64,000 nt of DNA from Pseudeuparius sepicola (taxonomy: Eukaryota; Arthropoda; Insecta; Coleoptera; Anthribidae): NCBI GenBank assembly GCA_963920635.1, contig OY987301.1, positions 54,876,560 through 54,940,559 on the forward strand. The letters are read 5' to 3'. Positions 11,061-22,077 of this stretch are shown here, piece by piece. Under the pieces are notes generated by a model. It made no database searches and had not been told where the DNA came from. It saw only the letters and a program-made list of their open reading frames with translations. Position numbers and translations under genes: made by a program. The stretch's first letter is position 1; every line of letters begins with the position of its first letter.

Positions 11061-12140
11061 TTATAAGGAAGTTTGTTTTCAAATTTTCCCGAACGAAAAA
11101 TTAAATATCGCCCTTAGATTTGCAGCTGCGGCGCGACAAGTTAATAAGGAGATAATAAAGTGCCGCTACTTACGAATCTGGATCGGAAGAAGATCTTTTT
11201 TAAACAAATGCAATGTTTATTTACTTCTTAATTGGGTTTTTCGCCACCAAACTGATCGAAAGACAACTTTTTCAAGTTGCCTGGAAAATTCATAAATTCT
11301 GAACAGTGAATGAACGAAACTTTAAACGTGTAACTCAAAAAATAACTTCAATACATTTGTTTTCTGAGATTTCGGAGAATAAATCTTCCTCCTTTCTCAA
11401 AGATCATGCCCCGTCAAAGTGAAGTGACAGATTAATAAATTTCAGGTTAAAATGTCATGACAACAGAAACAATAGCCTAGCCACCTGCCTGATATTGTAC
11501 CCTGTGTTCTATCTAATTATCTATACTAACTTCTCTTTGAATAAGTGGCAATCATATTTTACTGAATTCCACTGAACATTCAGCAACACAGTTGTCCGTA
11601 TTATAAGGAAGTTTGTTTTCAAATTTTCCCGAACGAAAAATTAAATATCGCCCTTAGCTTTGCAGCTGCGGCGCGACAAGTTAATAAGGAGATAATAAAG
11701 TGCCGCTACTTACGAATCTGGATCGGAAGAAGATCTTTTTTAAACAAATGCAATGTTTATTTACTTTTTAATTGGGTTTTTCGCCACCAAACTGATCGAA
11801 AGACAACTTTTTCAAGTTGCCTGGAAAATTCATAAATTCTGAACAGTGAATGAACGAAACTTTAAACGTGTAACTCAAAAAATAACTTCAATACATTTGT
11901 TTTCTGAGATTTCGGAGAATAAATCTTCCTCCTTTCTCAAAGATCATGCCACGTCAAAGTGAAGTGACAGATTAATAAATTTCAGGTTAAAATGTCATGA
12001 CAACAGAAACAATAGCCTAGCCACCTGCCTGATATTGTACCCTGTGTTCTATCTAATTATCTATACTAACTTCTCTTTGAATAAGTGGCAATCATATTTT
12101 ACTGAATTCCACTGAACATTCAGCAACACAGTTGTCCGTA
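11061..12140 (-). repeat. 540 bp tandem duplication at a Penelope 3' end
   Basis: The unit 11061-11600 is repeated at 11601-12140 with an exact period of 540 bp and only about three substitutions seen by eye. Both units end with the last codons of the Penelope reading frame (minus strand) plus its stop and 3' flank. Penelope-like elements are known to carry tandemly arranged terminal repeats ('pseudo-LTRs'), and this fits that arrangement. A simple local duplication is the alternative. Confidence 0.9.
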
Positions 12141-12784
12141 TTTCCTGGAATAAATGCAGATTCTTTAATTTTTCGTCTATTTCCTACTTTTTCTTTGAGA
12201 ATTGGTTTGGACCTATCCCACAATAGCCTATGATTGTTATTAAAAGAATGTTCACATATTTTTGACTTAGAAATTTGATTTTGCCTGATATAATTTTTAT
12301 GTTCTTTTAAACGAACGTTAAATGGCCTACAAGTCTGCCCAACATAGAACTTTCCACATTCACAAGGCATTTTATAAATGCAATTTTTTGAACTATGTAC
12401 CTCATTAAATTGTTTCGTTTTAACTAGCATCGATCTTAGTGTATTTTTGGTTTTAAATACTGTTCTGACATTAAAACAATTGCCTATGCGTTTTAGCTTA
12501 TCTGATAGTCCAGGAATATAAGGAATAATTAAATTTACTGGTGGGTCTACCAGATTTATTTCTCTAATTCTATTAGCGTTGTTATTTTGTTGGCAATCCT
12601 GAAAAACTTGCTCAACAATTTCAATAGGATAACTATTCTTCTCAAGAACATATTTTATATGTTTAATTTCCTCCTCAAATTTTGTGTTATTAGAACAAAT
12701 CGTTTTAGCCCTGTCATACAAACTTTTAATTACTCCTCTTTTAACACTAATATATAGGACAAGGACGATACACAAATAATGCAT
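12092..12784 (-). pseudogene. Penelope GIY-YIG endonuclease and linker
   Basis: The frame has 230 codons. From about residue 13 it reads VKRGVIKSLYDRAKTICSN, the typical Penelope linker after the RT thumb. A single-strand nuclease domain of the GIY-YIG class follows: CIYKMPCECGKFYVGQT holds the 'Y...G..YVGQT' signature, followed by R-L-EH and the H/NNNHRLLW segment near the end. In intact Penelope elements this nuclease nicks target DNA for reverse transcription. The first dozen codons are not Penelope; they come from the inserted DNA upstream. No stop falls inside the domain, but it is detached from its RT. Confidence 0.88.
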
Positions 12785-13447
12785 AAATCGGCTGGAACAG
12801 TGCGTGTATCGTCCCGTGTCGGTAGGTACATAATTCAGTTGGAACAGCCAGTGGGGTAGTGCGCATGCGCTGAACGTGCTTGAGCACGGTTATTGGCCCT
12901 GTTGGAACAAACCTTGTATGTACAGTTGCCTAGCTAGTAAGTTGTGGAATGACGAACGGGGCAACGGGGAGCAGTCGAAAAAACGTTTCAGAACAATAAA
13001 TCCTTTATCTATGCTTCAGAAGAGGTTAGATGGTGGACAAGAATTCATCAGAGGAGCTCCGGGGGTATTAAGGGAGACGGCTTGTGGTGTCGCGGTACTC
13101 AGCTTTCCGCGAGACTAGGAACCGGTCCGGATACGAGCTAAGGTAAGGGGAATCTAATAGCGCTGCATCTGTACAGATTCAAATCGATTGTTATTTATGT
13201 ATTTTTTAAATTTGTTTGAGTAAAAAGGTATTTTCACCGTTCCTAAATCAACGGCAACACCGCGGAAAATCACTTCAGCTGTCAGTATCTTCAGAAGCCA
13301 AATTGGATGACGTCATTAAAGGCGGGGATTTACAGGGAAAATAGGGGTCTTTACCCGTTTTTTTAAAGATCGTATTTTTATATGTTTTCTTAAGCCACCC
13401 TGCGCACGTGGTAAAATTTTTTTGTACTAAGTCATAGTTAACCCTGT
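12752..13447. other. Foreign insert inside the Penelope element
   Basis: The RT frame departs from Penelope after 'FLDV' at about 13447, and the linker resumes at about 12752, with roughly 40 expected codons missing. The insert contains the inverted pair GGACGATACAC (12763) and GTGTATCGTCC (12804). It also has an 80-codon plus-strand frame (12876-13118) with no recognisable domain. I could not define terminal repeats, so insertion plus deletion is the best description. Confidence 0.5.
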
Positions 13448-14149
13448 AGAAACATCTAAGAAAGGTAATTGATTATTATTTTCAATTTCTAAGGTAAACT
13501 TAATAGAAGGTTCTTGTGAGTTTATAAAATTTAATAGTGAATTTAAATCATCTACTCCATGTTCCCATATAACAAATATGTCATCTACATATCTCCACCA
13601 AACATTGGGTTGGTGAACATATCTAGTCAATTCATTTTGTTCAAAATCTTCCATGAATAAATTGCTTATGAATGGTGATAAAGGAGACCCCATAGCCATT
13701 CCAAATTCCTGCTGGTAAAATTCATTTCCTAGTTGAAAATAAGTGGTTTTAACACATACTGTTGTTAGTTCTAATATTGCATCTATATTCAAATTCGTCC
13801 TTTCTACTAAAGTCTGATAATTTTCTAACTTTCTGCGTAAAATATTCAATGATTTGTCAACAGGGACATTTGTAATAAGACTAACCACATCAAAGCTAGC
13901 TTATATATAATTATCCGGAAATTGATGTTCCCTAATTTTTTCTAGAAAATGATTACTGTTTCTGATAAATGAATTTGAATTTCCCACTAACGGATTAACA
14001 ATTTTAAGTAAATATTTTGCTAACGAATGACCTGGCGAATTTATTGAACTTACAATGGGGCGAAGAGGAATGTTAGTTTTGTGTATTTTTGGTAATCCGT
14101 ATAAGTGTGGAGGTTTTGAATGATGCGGAGTTAAATAAAAACAACACAT
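13427..14149 (-). pseudogene. Penelope reverse transcriptase, two blocks
   Basis: Block 1 (13901-14149) contains LYGLPKIHK and RPIVSSINSPGHSLAKYL, the first RT motifs of Penelope-like elements. A TAA separates it from block 2 (13427-13888). Block 2 carries QEFGMAMGSPLSPFISNLFM and the catalytic WWRYVDDIFVIW; its two aspartates bind the metal ions for DNA synthesis. The frame then ends after LPFLDV, where foreign DNA begins. The N-terminus is missing beyond 14150. Family assignment is secure from the 'GMAMGSPLSP...YVDDIFVIW' combination; function is lost. Confidence 0.92.
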
Positions 14150-14293
14150 CCAAATATTCCAAACATAATACCAAACACGCGAAAAACCTTTAAAATAAAT
14201 AACTTCTTGCTTCAGATAATATTGTTACTTGTGCTCTCATTTATCCTTCCATATCACCCCATTACTGTTCAAAAATTATATTTCATGTTGCAT

Positions 14294-14411
14294 GTTCTCT
14301 AATTACAATAATGATACACTCGTAGTAGCAATTTTTCTGCGCCAGGTGGTCACGATTTTAAAGCAAATCCGGCCCTGTCTCCACCCGTCCCCAGTCTATC
14401 AGTTTGACACA
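14294..14411 (+). repeat. DIRS left inverted terminal repeat
   Basis: The segment from GTTCTCTAATTACAATAATG to CAGTCTATCAGTTTGACAC is the reverse complement of 18869-18984, with few mismatches. Its first 30-odd bases recur, inverted, in the internal complementary region at 18679-18710. Confidence 0.9.
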
Positions 14412-14441
14412 AGTGGCCCCTCGGTTAACAGTTTTTTCAAG

Positions 14442-15720
14442 ATGAATACGCAACGAATTTCCAAGAAACGTAAACTCAAACAACTCCTACAAGATCTTTT
14501 AGAAAGTGAAAGTAAGTATATCTCTTTTTAACCGTTTTTTTTTGTTTTATTTTACAGATTGTGAACTAAGAAGTGTTTTCTTTCGATATGCATATTTTAT
14601 GGTATAATCCTACAGTTTTTGCATATTCACTCTAAACGCATGTTTCCTACAGAAAATGTGTTTACATTTTACACGCCAGAAACTAAGACGTAGTCCCACT
14701 GGACTATCGAGTTTGGGCATATAAACAATATTTCCCACAGAAAATTGTTTATTTGTATTCCTCACAAGGAATATTCTGAGAGAGATGGGTTTTTCTTTCC
14801 CAACAAGTGCGGCGCTGTTATCGATAAGCGTAGCGAGAAACACTTTTTGCGGGTTGAGCACTCTCAGCCGAATAATAAACCTTTTCTTTTCTGCTATGGA
14901 ACGCGGGACCGGATTCGCTTGAACATTTTTTTTTCCAGGCGAATCCGATCATTCTGAACAGTTGGAATCCCCGCAGCCTGATGATGTGTTAATAGTAGAG
15001 GAAGAAGATGAGGAAATGGACACCCCGCTTGCCCAGTTAGAGGTGGAGAAGAGGTCTGCTAATACCTTATTGACCTTACTTCAAAAGAAAGGTGCGATTT
15101 CAAATACTGGGCCAGAAGTTCACGCTGACATTACAGATTTATTATCAGTGTTTTTAACGAAAGGTTTGGACAGTGAAACACGCAAATTAGCGATTGAGGC
15201 GTATCCTCTGTTGAGAGATTGTAATGCATTGAATCCTCCAGCTTTGAATGCCGAAATTAAAATTTGCTTGGGCCCCGCCGTCCTCAGACAAGATACTTTT
15301 TTAGTCAAGATTCGAGAGCAATTATCGGCGATTTTGAGCGCCCTGGCAGTGCCATTCAATACTTTATATGAATCATCCAGGTCTAATCCCGCTCAGTCCA
15401 CAAACCAAGATTTAGAAAAAGCTGGAAACCCTGTCAAATTAATTGCAGATGTTTTTCATTCCATATCATGTCATCGAAGATATTTAATTCTTCCATCTCT
15501 GGACAATTCTATACGAGACGTGTTAGAATCGTGCCCGATAGATTCTTTTTTGTTTGGTGCTCATTTTCCTGAGAAGTGGAAACTATCTAATGAAGCGAAG
15601 AGTTAGGAGCTTCCCTGAAGAAGAAACAACCTAAGTTGTCAAGACCAGCACACAATCGAGTCAGCCAGTCAGTAGCTGTAGCTGGATCGTCCTCTTCGGC
15701 ACCATGTTACTCTTCCTAGA
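14442..15720 (+). pseudogene. gag: DIRS gag-like protein with an apparent intron
   Basis: An ATG at 14442 opens MNTQRISKKRKLKQLLQDLL and is followed by a consensus donor, GTAAGT, at 14512. A polypyrimidine tract with CAG at 14936-14938 is in phase with the main frame, which continues from 14939 as an acidic stretch (VEEEDEEMD) and then the 214-codon body to 15606. The body contains LNAEI, 'RYLILPSLDNS' and 'LFGAHFPEKW', features of DIRS/PAT gag proteins that package the element RNA. TAG at 15604 is followed in another frame by GASLKKKQPKLSRPAHN, the usual basic tail, so a frameshift has cut the C-terminus. The 427 bp intron is inferred from the splice signals and phase only. Confidence 0.75.
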
Positions 15721-15900
15721 ATGAAAATAGAGGTGCTTTTTTTTTAGCCTCGGGCCGACCCACAGCAAGGTCTCGATACAAGAAGGAACAGGAAGGAATG
15801 CGGGGGTATCAAGCTCAAAGACGCCTAGATCGTCGTTAAATCAGGTACATGAAGCAAAATATGCGGGCCGTCTAATTCACTACACAAACCTGTTATAAAG

Positions 15901-17480
15901 TTGAGTCAGGTTGATTTACATATGGTGAAAAATAGCATTAATAAGCTTATTCGAATTGGGGCAGTCTCAGAAGCCACCCCGCAATCGAATCAGTTTCTTT
16001 CCTCTTTCTTTCTTGTACCTAAACCAGACGGCACTTTTCGCTTTATTTTGAATTTAAAAAAATTAAATTGTTTTATAAATCCACCTTATTTTAAAATGGA
16101 GGATTATAGAACGGTGCTACAGTTGGTATTGGATTGTTTTTTCACAACATTGGATTTAAAAGATGCATATTTTTTAATTCCACTCCATGAAAAATACAAA
16201 AAATTCTTGATGTTTCAGTGGGGTAACAAATACTATATGTTTAATTGTATACCATTTGGACTTTGTACAGCTCCTTATTTATTCACAAAGATAATGAGGG
16301 CAATAATAAGATACTTAAGAATGAGAAATATAACATGTTTATCGTATTTGGACGACATTATTCTTATTAGTAGAACAAAAGGAGAGGGGGAGAAAGATGT
16401 GCTCTTTACCAGGCAGTTCTTACGAGTTTTTGGGCTTAATTATAAATGCCAAAAAAAGTTTTCTTCAGCCTTCTCAACAATGTCAGTATTTAGGATTCCT
16501 TTTTGACTCTCAGCACTTATTAATGCTGTTACCATCCATTTCAGATGTTATTGCAAAAACCATTGAAAAGAATAGAGTATCTATCCAATTTTTTGCAAAA
16601 TTATTAGGTAGATTGGTAGCTGCTTGTCCAACGATTCCGTATGGATGGGCCCATTTAAAAACTTTAGAACGCGACAAATTTTTAGCTTTACGTAGAAACA
16701 ATCAAAGTTATAAAGGTGTTATGAATATCTCAGTGGCCGCAAAAAAAGACTTAAAATGGTGGTTTAGAGCAATCTTAAATAACAAAGGTGTCCCTATTCT
16801 TGCAAGTCGCGTGTTTCAATTAGAAATTTTTTCAGATGCATCCCTCACTGGTTGAGGGGCATTTTGTAATGGACAAGCTACTCATGGTTTCTGGGATCCA
16901 CTCCAACAAAGGAATCATATAAATTATTTGGAACTTGTCGCAGCCTGTCACGCTGTTAAAAGTTTTGCCACAAACCTTTCTAATTGCTCGATACTTCTTA
17001 GAAGTGATAATACAACCGCGATTGCGTGCATTAATCGAATGGGTAGTGTAAGATTTGGTCCCTTAAATAGAGCTTCACAGAAATTATGGACTTGGTGTGA
17101 GGCACGTAACATTTTTCTTGTGGCGTCGTATATTAATACTACAGATAACAATCTTGCAGATCGAGAATCCCGAGTAACCAAAGTGGATAGGGAATATGAA
17201 TTATCCATTCATTGTTTTGAAACTATTTGTTCTAAATTTGGAATTCCCACCATAGATTTGTTTGCCACACACCTGAATACAAAATGTTTACGCTACATCT
17301 CTTGGAAACCAGATCCGGACTCATTACGGGTAGACGCTTTTACAATGTCCTAGAAAGCGGAATATTTTTATGCTTTTCCTCCATTTTGTTTAATTACAAA
17401 ATGTTTACGAAAAATTATTAATGACAAAGCGAAAGGTGTTATTGTGGTACCTAGTTGGAAAGCCCCATTTACCAAAAATT
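15901..17480 (+). pseudogene. DIRS reverse transcriptase-RNase H
   Basis: The RT begins near SINKLIRIGAVSEA. It carries FFLVPKPDGTFRFILNLKKL, TLDLKDAYFLIPL, FNCIPFGLCTAPYLFTK and the catalytic YLDDIILIS at about 16340. A frameshift near 16400-16440 moves the thumb into a second frame ending SDASLTG at 16855, where a TGG is now TGA. RNase H resumes at 16862-17353 with NYLELVAACHAVKSFA, SDNTTAIACINRMGS and NNLADRESR, then another TGG-to-TAG change after 'FTMS'. Together these make the minus-strand DNA and remove the RNA template. The DIRS-specific 'DLFAT-LN-KC-RYISW-PDP' tail is present, supporting the family call. Not functional. Confidence 0.9.
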
Positions 17481-17555
17481 ATTAATAACAGATCCCTTGG
17501 TTTTCAAACCAATTAAAACCTTATTACTTTCTTCTTTCAGACAGCCCCATCCTCT

Positions 17556-18557
17556 GTGGAGGCAACTTTTCCTGGAGGCCGGACTTTTGTGCGGAACTCT
17601 TTCCTCCGTAGAGGCTTTCCAGCAATAGGCCTTGACCCAATTATAGCATCGTTGGTGCCAAACACGTTAAGACAGTATAGCTCGTATTACCAAAAATGGT
17701 GGAATTTTTGTACCACTTTGCCAAAAGATCCATATACATATTCTTTGAATTCAGTAATTTCCTTTTTAACTACAGAATATAAAAACGGGGCTTTATACGC
17801 AACGTTAAATTCTCAACATGAGTCCCTTTCTTTAATTTTTAATATAGATCAAACAGACAAAACTTATCTAAAAAGATTTTTAAAGGGAGTTTTTAAGGAA
17901 AATCCACCAAAACCTAAGTATCAAACAACATGGGACCCTGTTTGTGTTTTAAATTATCTATCCACCTTTCATCCGCTAGAAGAGGTGTCAATTTGTAATT
18001 TAACGCAGATATTAGTAACCTTGCTAGCCTTGATTACGGGACATAGAATTCAGACTTTATCTAAAATACAAATCTCAAATATCACTTATTTGGGCGATAG
18101 ACTAGAAATAAGAATACCAGATCTTATAAAAACCTCGAGCAGTAAGAATTTTCAACCCCTGTTAATTATTCCTTTTTTTCGGGAAAACCCAAAGTTATGT
18201 TTAGCTTCAGTTATAAAAGTTTATATTAAAAAAAATCAAGAATACCGACCTAAAGATACCGATTATTTAATTTTAACTTATAAGAAACCTATACATCATG
18301 CGAGCACACAACGCATTAGTAAATGGATCAAGATCACTCTTCAAAATAGTTGAATTGATATGTCCCAATTCTCAGCTTACAGTACACGCCATGCAGCTAC
18401 ATCTGCAGCATATAGAGCTGGAGTATCAATTGAACTAATAAGGAAAACCGTTGGATGGACAAAAAAGAGTTCCACATTTAATCGTTTTTATAATCGGCCT
18501 TTAGGTCTGGATTCTACAGATTTCTCAAAAGCAATTCTGGACTCTACTAATGCTTAG
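17556..18557 (+). pseudogene. DIRS tyrosine recombinase
   Basis: The frame 17556-18353 has the N-terminal core-binding part (TLRQYSSYYQKWWNFC) and the first catalytic arginine in LITGHRIQTLSKI. A single TGA at 18351 precedes a continuation in the same frame with STRHAATSAAYRAG, the second arginine region. GW and FNRFYNRP follow, supplying the nucleophilic tyrosine. This is the integrase of DIRS elements, joining circular DNA to the genome through a 3'-phosphotyrosine. All catalytic residues are visible; the only obvious lesion is the in-frame TGA. Total length, about 330 residues, is normal for the family. Confidence 0.9.
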
Positions 18558-18678
18558 ATATTGTAGTTACTTATATTGTGAATATTATATTAATTAATTA
18601 TATTTAAGCATTTGCTTTATTTTGTTTTCTTCAAAATAAAGAGTTATGTCAGACCTACATCGTTTTAACTCTAAACAT

Positions 18679-18811
18679 CTACGAGTGTATCATTATTGTA
18701 ATTAGAGAACGGCAATATGAAATATAATTCAAAGATCAATTGACTTACCTTAAGGAAAATTGATCGTAATTATATGAATATTGCCGTTCGAAGAATTACA
18801 ATCCCACCCAT
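18679..18811. repeat. DIRS internal complementary region
   Basis: Bases 18679-18710 are the reverse complement of the left end of the element. The following 18711-18811 is the reverse complement of the right outer tail (18970-19049). The segment is also a near-palindrome (ACGGCAATATGAAATATAAT against ATTATATGAATATTGCCGT). In the DIRS replication model this region bridges the two ends during circle formation. Confidence 0.9.
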
Positions 18812-18868
18812 TCCCTCTCCCTTTCGATCTAGTTCTTCTTCTTTTGTTCACTCAAATTGCAATGAGCT

Positions 18869-19049
18869 TTTGTCAAACTGATAGGCTGGGGACGGGTGGA
18901 GACAGGGCCGGATTTGCTTTAAAATCGTGACCACCTGGCGCAGAAAAATTGCTACTACGAGTGTATCGTTATTGTAATTCTTCGAACGGCAATATTCATA
19001 TAATTACGATCAATTTTCCTTAAGGTAAGTCAATTGATCTTTGAATTAT
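18869..19049 (+). repeat. DIRS right inverted terminal repeat and tail
   Basis: 18869-18984 is the inverted copy of the left terminal repeat. The remaining 65 bp (CGGCAATATTCATATAATTA onward) is the tail found inverted in the internal complementary region. Errantivirus env sequence follows directly at about 19050, with no target duplication, as expected for recombinase-mediated insertion. Confidence 0.88.
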
Positions 19050-19150
19050 CTAGCCCATATGTCCTCATAAACATTGGCAATAATAAAATTATATCTGGCA
19101 AACACACGTTCGTAAGTTATCTTAATATTACTCACCTGGAAGATATGCAA
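19050..19150 (+). pseudogene. env: Errantivirus env fragment, 5' part
   Basis: The reading INIGNNKIISGKHTFVSYLN is colinear with the env gene at 42220-42390 (minus strand). The copy starts abruptly at the DIRS edge and is broken after 'DMQ' by the insertion at 19151. It continues at 20481. This is an old endogenous Gypsy/errantivirus copy with no intact frame. Confidence 0.85.
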
Positions 19151-20476
19151 TGTAACGAAGTTACCAGTTTTCAGAATACTGTTTTCTTACTTTATGCAGC
19201 AAAAGTTGTTTTCTACCGTTGTTGTGACTTTTTTACGCACCGGCGTTTCCTATTTTTTTAGGCACCGCCACGGAGAGCCGCGTTCTTTATTACGAGTCAT
19301 TTGCATTTAATATAATTATTTGTGGAGGTGATTCTGGCTAGAATGCATTTGTCAACAATGTTTGGGCTATCTGAGAGGGGTATGAAAACCAAATAAGGGT
19401 AGATCCGAAGGGGATGCGTAAACTGGGGTTAGAATCGCCGTTCTTTTTGGGAAACCGGGTATTTAGGACATCGCCAATCTAAGGAAGTCGCCGCAGAGGG
19501 CGCACCAGGGGTGGTTCAACCCCTAGCCGTTCCACCCGGCCGTCAGCCGCCGCTGAGAGACCTATATGGAGGGAATCGATTGCTGGTTCACGTCTGCGAC
19601 GCCGACCAATGGGCTGCAGCCGTCCGCCGCTTGGTTACGTGGTTCCCGGCTATAAGACGGCCGGCAGAAGCCATGGGGACCGTCTTTTGATCCCGATCTC
19701 TCCAGGTTAGTAACTTTGCGCTTAGAGTGTTCCCACTGGGGCAAGGGTGTGAACTTTGCCTCAACTTCCTGCCTGTTGCGGCCCTTTAGATTTTTCACTC
19801 ATTTTGTTAGGAATTAAATTAAGCTAGGCATCCGAGAGCTGTGTTAATGGTCAATTCCGTTTTTTAACCGCTTAACTAGCACCCGAACCGAATATTTTGA
19901 GCTTGCACCCAGCTTTTCCGTTGCTTACGTTAACAGTTAGGGCATTTAAATTATCGCAAGCAAGCCACGCCTAGCACCCATAAATTAATACTAAAGTCGC
20001 GCTGTTTCTTTTGTTTCCAGAAATCCCGTGGGCCCCCCGATCGCGACTCGCCGGACATATTTTTGTAATCTTACTCTTAAGAGTTGTTTATAACTTTGTG
20101 TAATCAATATACGGTGTGTTGAAACATTGTTTAATTTTGCTTCCTTCCCTCAAACACACCACTTTTTTACTCTGGAATTTATTTTCTCTGACGAAAGCTA
20201 TCCTGGGTAGAAGCGGAGCATACCGCTCTAAAAAACTGGCGCCTGAGCAATCCGTTGCGCCAGGGTTCTGGTTTTCCCTTTTTAATAAAAAGAGGTTATA
20301 AGGAAGCCCACCGCAATTAGAGAAATTAACTCTACCTAGAAAGGGAAATCAGAACGGAAAATACATTAAACATAAATTTCCATTTGTCAATTCTCGAATA
20401 TTCGAAAATCAGACAGACTGTAAAGAAAAAGTAATTTTGTAAAAAATTTAAATTGAAAGTAAAAAAGAACGCTAGA
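19151..20476 (+). mobile_element. LTR-type insertion beginning TGTAACGAAGTTAC
   Basis: The 1,326 bp segment splits an env fragment and is flanked by GCAA on both sides (19147-19150 and 20477-20480), a 4 bp target duplication. It starts TGTAACGAAGTTAC, as does the sequence at 39559, and shares 'CCGTTCTTTTTGGGAA-CCGGGTAT' with it. A TATAAG box in a GC-rich context lies at 19651, and a CTGGCGCCTGAGCA string near 20237 resembles a tRNA-Lys primer site. No protein frame of interest is present (the minus-strand 78-codon frame at 19562 is not recognisable). Probably a long LTR plus leader of a Gypsy-type element, 3'-truncated. Confidence 0.6.
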
Positions 20477-20480
20477 GCAA

Positions 20481-21060
20481 AATAATTTAGAATCTCAGGT
20501 AAATTTTATTATTCAAAATAAAAATTTCAGTAGCATGTCTGATAAATTAATTCAACAATCAAATGCCTTGTTATTGCAAACGAGACATTTGCTAAATACA
20601 ATATACCCAAAACTCAGAGCCAAACGTGGCTTAATAAAAATCTTGGTGGCAGAATATCAAAATGGTTATTTGGTACTCTGGATTCCGAGGATGGAGAAAG
20701 AATAAACAATAAAGAAAAATGATCACCTTCTACAAGAAAAAATAAATACACAGATTTCAGTGGCAAAGAATTCATGAATAACACGTTTCAAAACCCTTTT
20801 CGGATCAAGTCGAACATTATAATTACCATTAATTTAATCAATACATTACCTGAACAATTAACGAACTAAACACAATGCATTTAATTATCAATTATCTGAA
20901 TACCTTAAGAAACCAAATACATCAAATTGTTGACGCTATCACTCTGAATAAAATACATCCAGCGTTCTTATCCTTAGAAATCTTAGAATCTAAAATCCAA
21001 AATGAAATCTATATACTCCAGTAATCAGCTACCAAGTTTCAATAACCATCATAGCTTTTA
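20481..21060 (+). pseudogene. env: Errantivirus env fragment, 3' part
   Basis: The env sequence resumes after the insertion. It parallels the minus-strand copy at about 41580-42200, including the segment around the proteolytic cleavage site, here with several frame breaks. Large internal deletions exist relative to that copy (for example around 20700 and 20830). It ends near 21060 in unrelated sequence. This is a decayed relic and is described only as such. Confidence 0.8.
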
Positions 21061-22077
21061 TGTATACTTTTAATAGCATCAAAGAAAATGGCATTACGCA
21101 TAGAAAACCCATCCCGTGTTAATTTCTAGACCCCGTCGATGGAGCCCAACTTGTGCTACCCACGCACAAGTTGGGCTCCAATCGGCTGGCCTCGACGAGA
21201 ACGCACGGAGCCAACCGATTCGGCGTCCAGTGTTGCCCAGTCAGGCCAGTCAGGGCATCGATAGTCAATCGAGCCTCGACCTCGAATTATTGTTGTCGGC
21301 AGGACGGCGCGGCGCGTATTGTCGCGTGATGCAGTATGGTTTAGACTGTTTAGAGTTTAGGCCATAAATGATTAAAAATGTCGAGAACCAAAGTTTAAGC
21401 AAACGAATTTTGAGTGTCTCGCAGAAAATGTCAATATGATGGTTTTTATAATTATATTATATAGGTACCTATATTGTTTTAGGATTTTTATTAAATATGG
21501 AATATAGTAGCAAAGTCTAGTCTCTAGACTTTGATAGTAGTTAATTAAAAAATATACAGGGTGATTTAGTTTTATTCTGCGTCACTTCAACAGGTGATAG
21601 AAAACCAAAAAATAACCGCACTTCCTTTTATAAACTATATCATTTTAAGGCCTTATTAAAAAGTTACAGGGTGTTAAAGTTTTAAGAAACGAGTGGTCTT
21701 TATTGAATATTTACCAAATTTGTGAGAAAAAGCGGGTTTATCTCAGAAATAACGGAAAAAGTTATTAAGAAAATGTGTTCGTATTGAATTATTAAAATCG
21801 AAACTAAAAAATATGGATGCGTTTGTACAAATATTTCAACATTAACCTAGGGAATGAATTTGGCTTAAAATTAGTCTTTGCAGCAATATTGCGTTGTTAC
21901 ACAACAACTATTTTAAACAATCTTATTTTTCTCCTTAATTTTGCGTTGATATTTATTTGTTTCGTCATGATTGAATAATTGATTGAATAAATGTTTCTGA
22001 GGTTGATTTGCGGGAAAAATAAAAATAATTTAGAAAACACGAACATTCTGATAAATTGGCATAGAGACACAATAATA
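21061..22077. other. CpG-rich patch, then AT-rich MITE-like DNA
   Basis: 21110-21370 is GC- and CpG-rich, has an 83-codon frame without recognisable domain, and includes a perfect hairpin at 21140-21180. From 21550 the strings TACAGGGTGATTTAG and TTACAGGGTGTTAAAG resemble decayed mariner-type MITE ends common in insects. No gene is supportable. Confidence 0.45.
21140..21180. repeat. Perfect 16 bp hairpin
   Basis: TGGAGCCCAACTTGTG at 21140-21155 is followed by a 9 base loop and its exact complement CACAAGTTGGGCTCCA at 21165-21180. It sits in the CpG-rich patch. No run of T or gene end lies beside it. Confidence 0.9.

Larger units (their letters stand above)
11500..14150 (-). mobile_element. 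Penelope-like retroelement, truncated and interrupted
   Basis: Minus-strand RT blocks (13427-14149) and a GIY-YIG endonuclease (12092-12750) are in the correct Penelope order. The 3' terminal repeat is duplicated (11061-12140). The 5' end is cut near 14150, next to the DIRS element, and a stretch of foreign DNA (12752-13447) replaces the linker between RT and endonuclease. Shared 3' sequence shows that the fragment at 8035-8385 belongs to the same family. Confidence 0.9.
14294..19049 (+). mobile_element. DIRS-type tyrosine-recombinase retrotransposon
   Basis: The element has split inverted terminal repeats (14294-14411 and 18869-19049), gag, RT/RNase H and tyrosine recombinase in order. It also has an internal complementary region (18679-18811) that matches both outer ends. 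This combination is diagnostic of DIRS-1-like elements, which replicate through a circular DNA and integrate with a recombinase instead of a DDE integrase, leaving no target duplication. Length is about 4.75 kb. No methyltransferase domain is visible. Several nonsense changes make it non-autonomous now. Confidence 0.93.

Noticed and set aside
10852..11295. Frames of 76 and 82 codons upstream of the 540 bp repeat
   Set aside because: No motif; the plus-strand frame lies within the Penelope terminal repeat.
12876..13118. 80-codon frame in the Penelope insert as a gene
   Set aside because: No recognisable motif, and it lies in DNA that looks like a transposon insertion.
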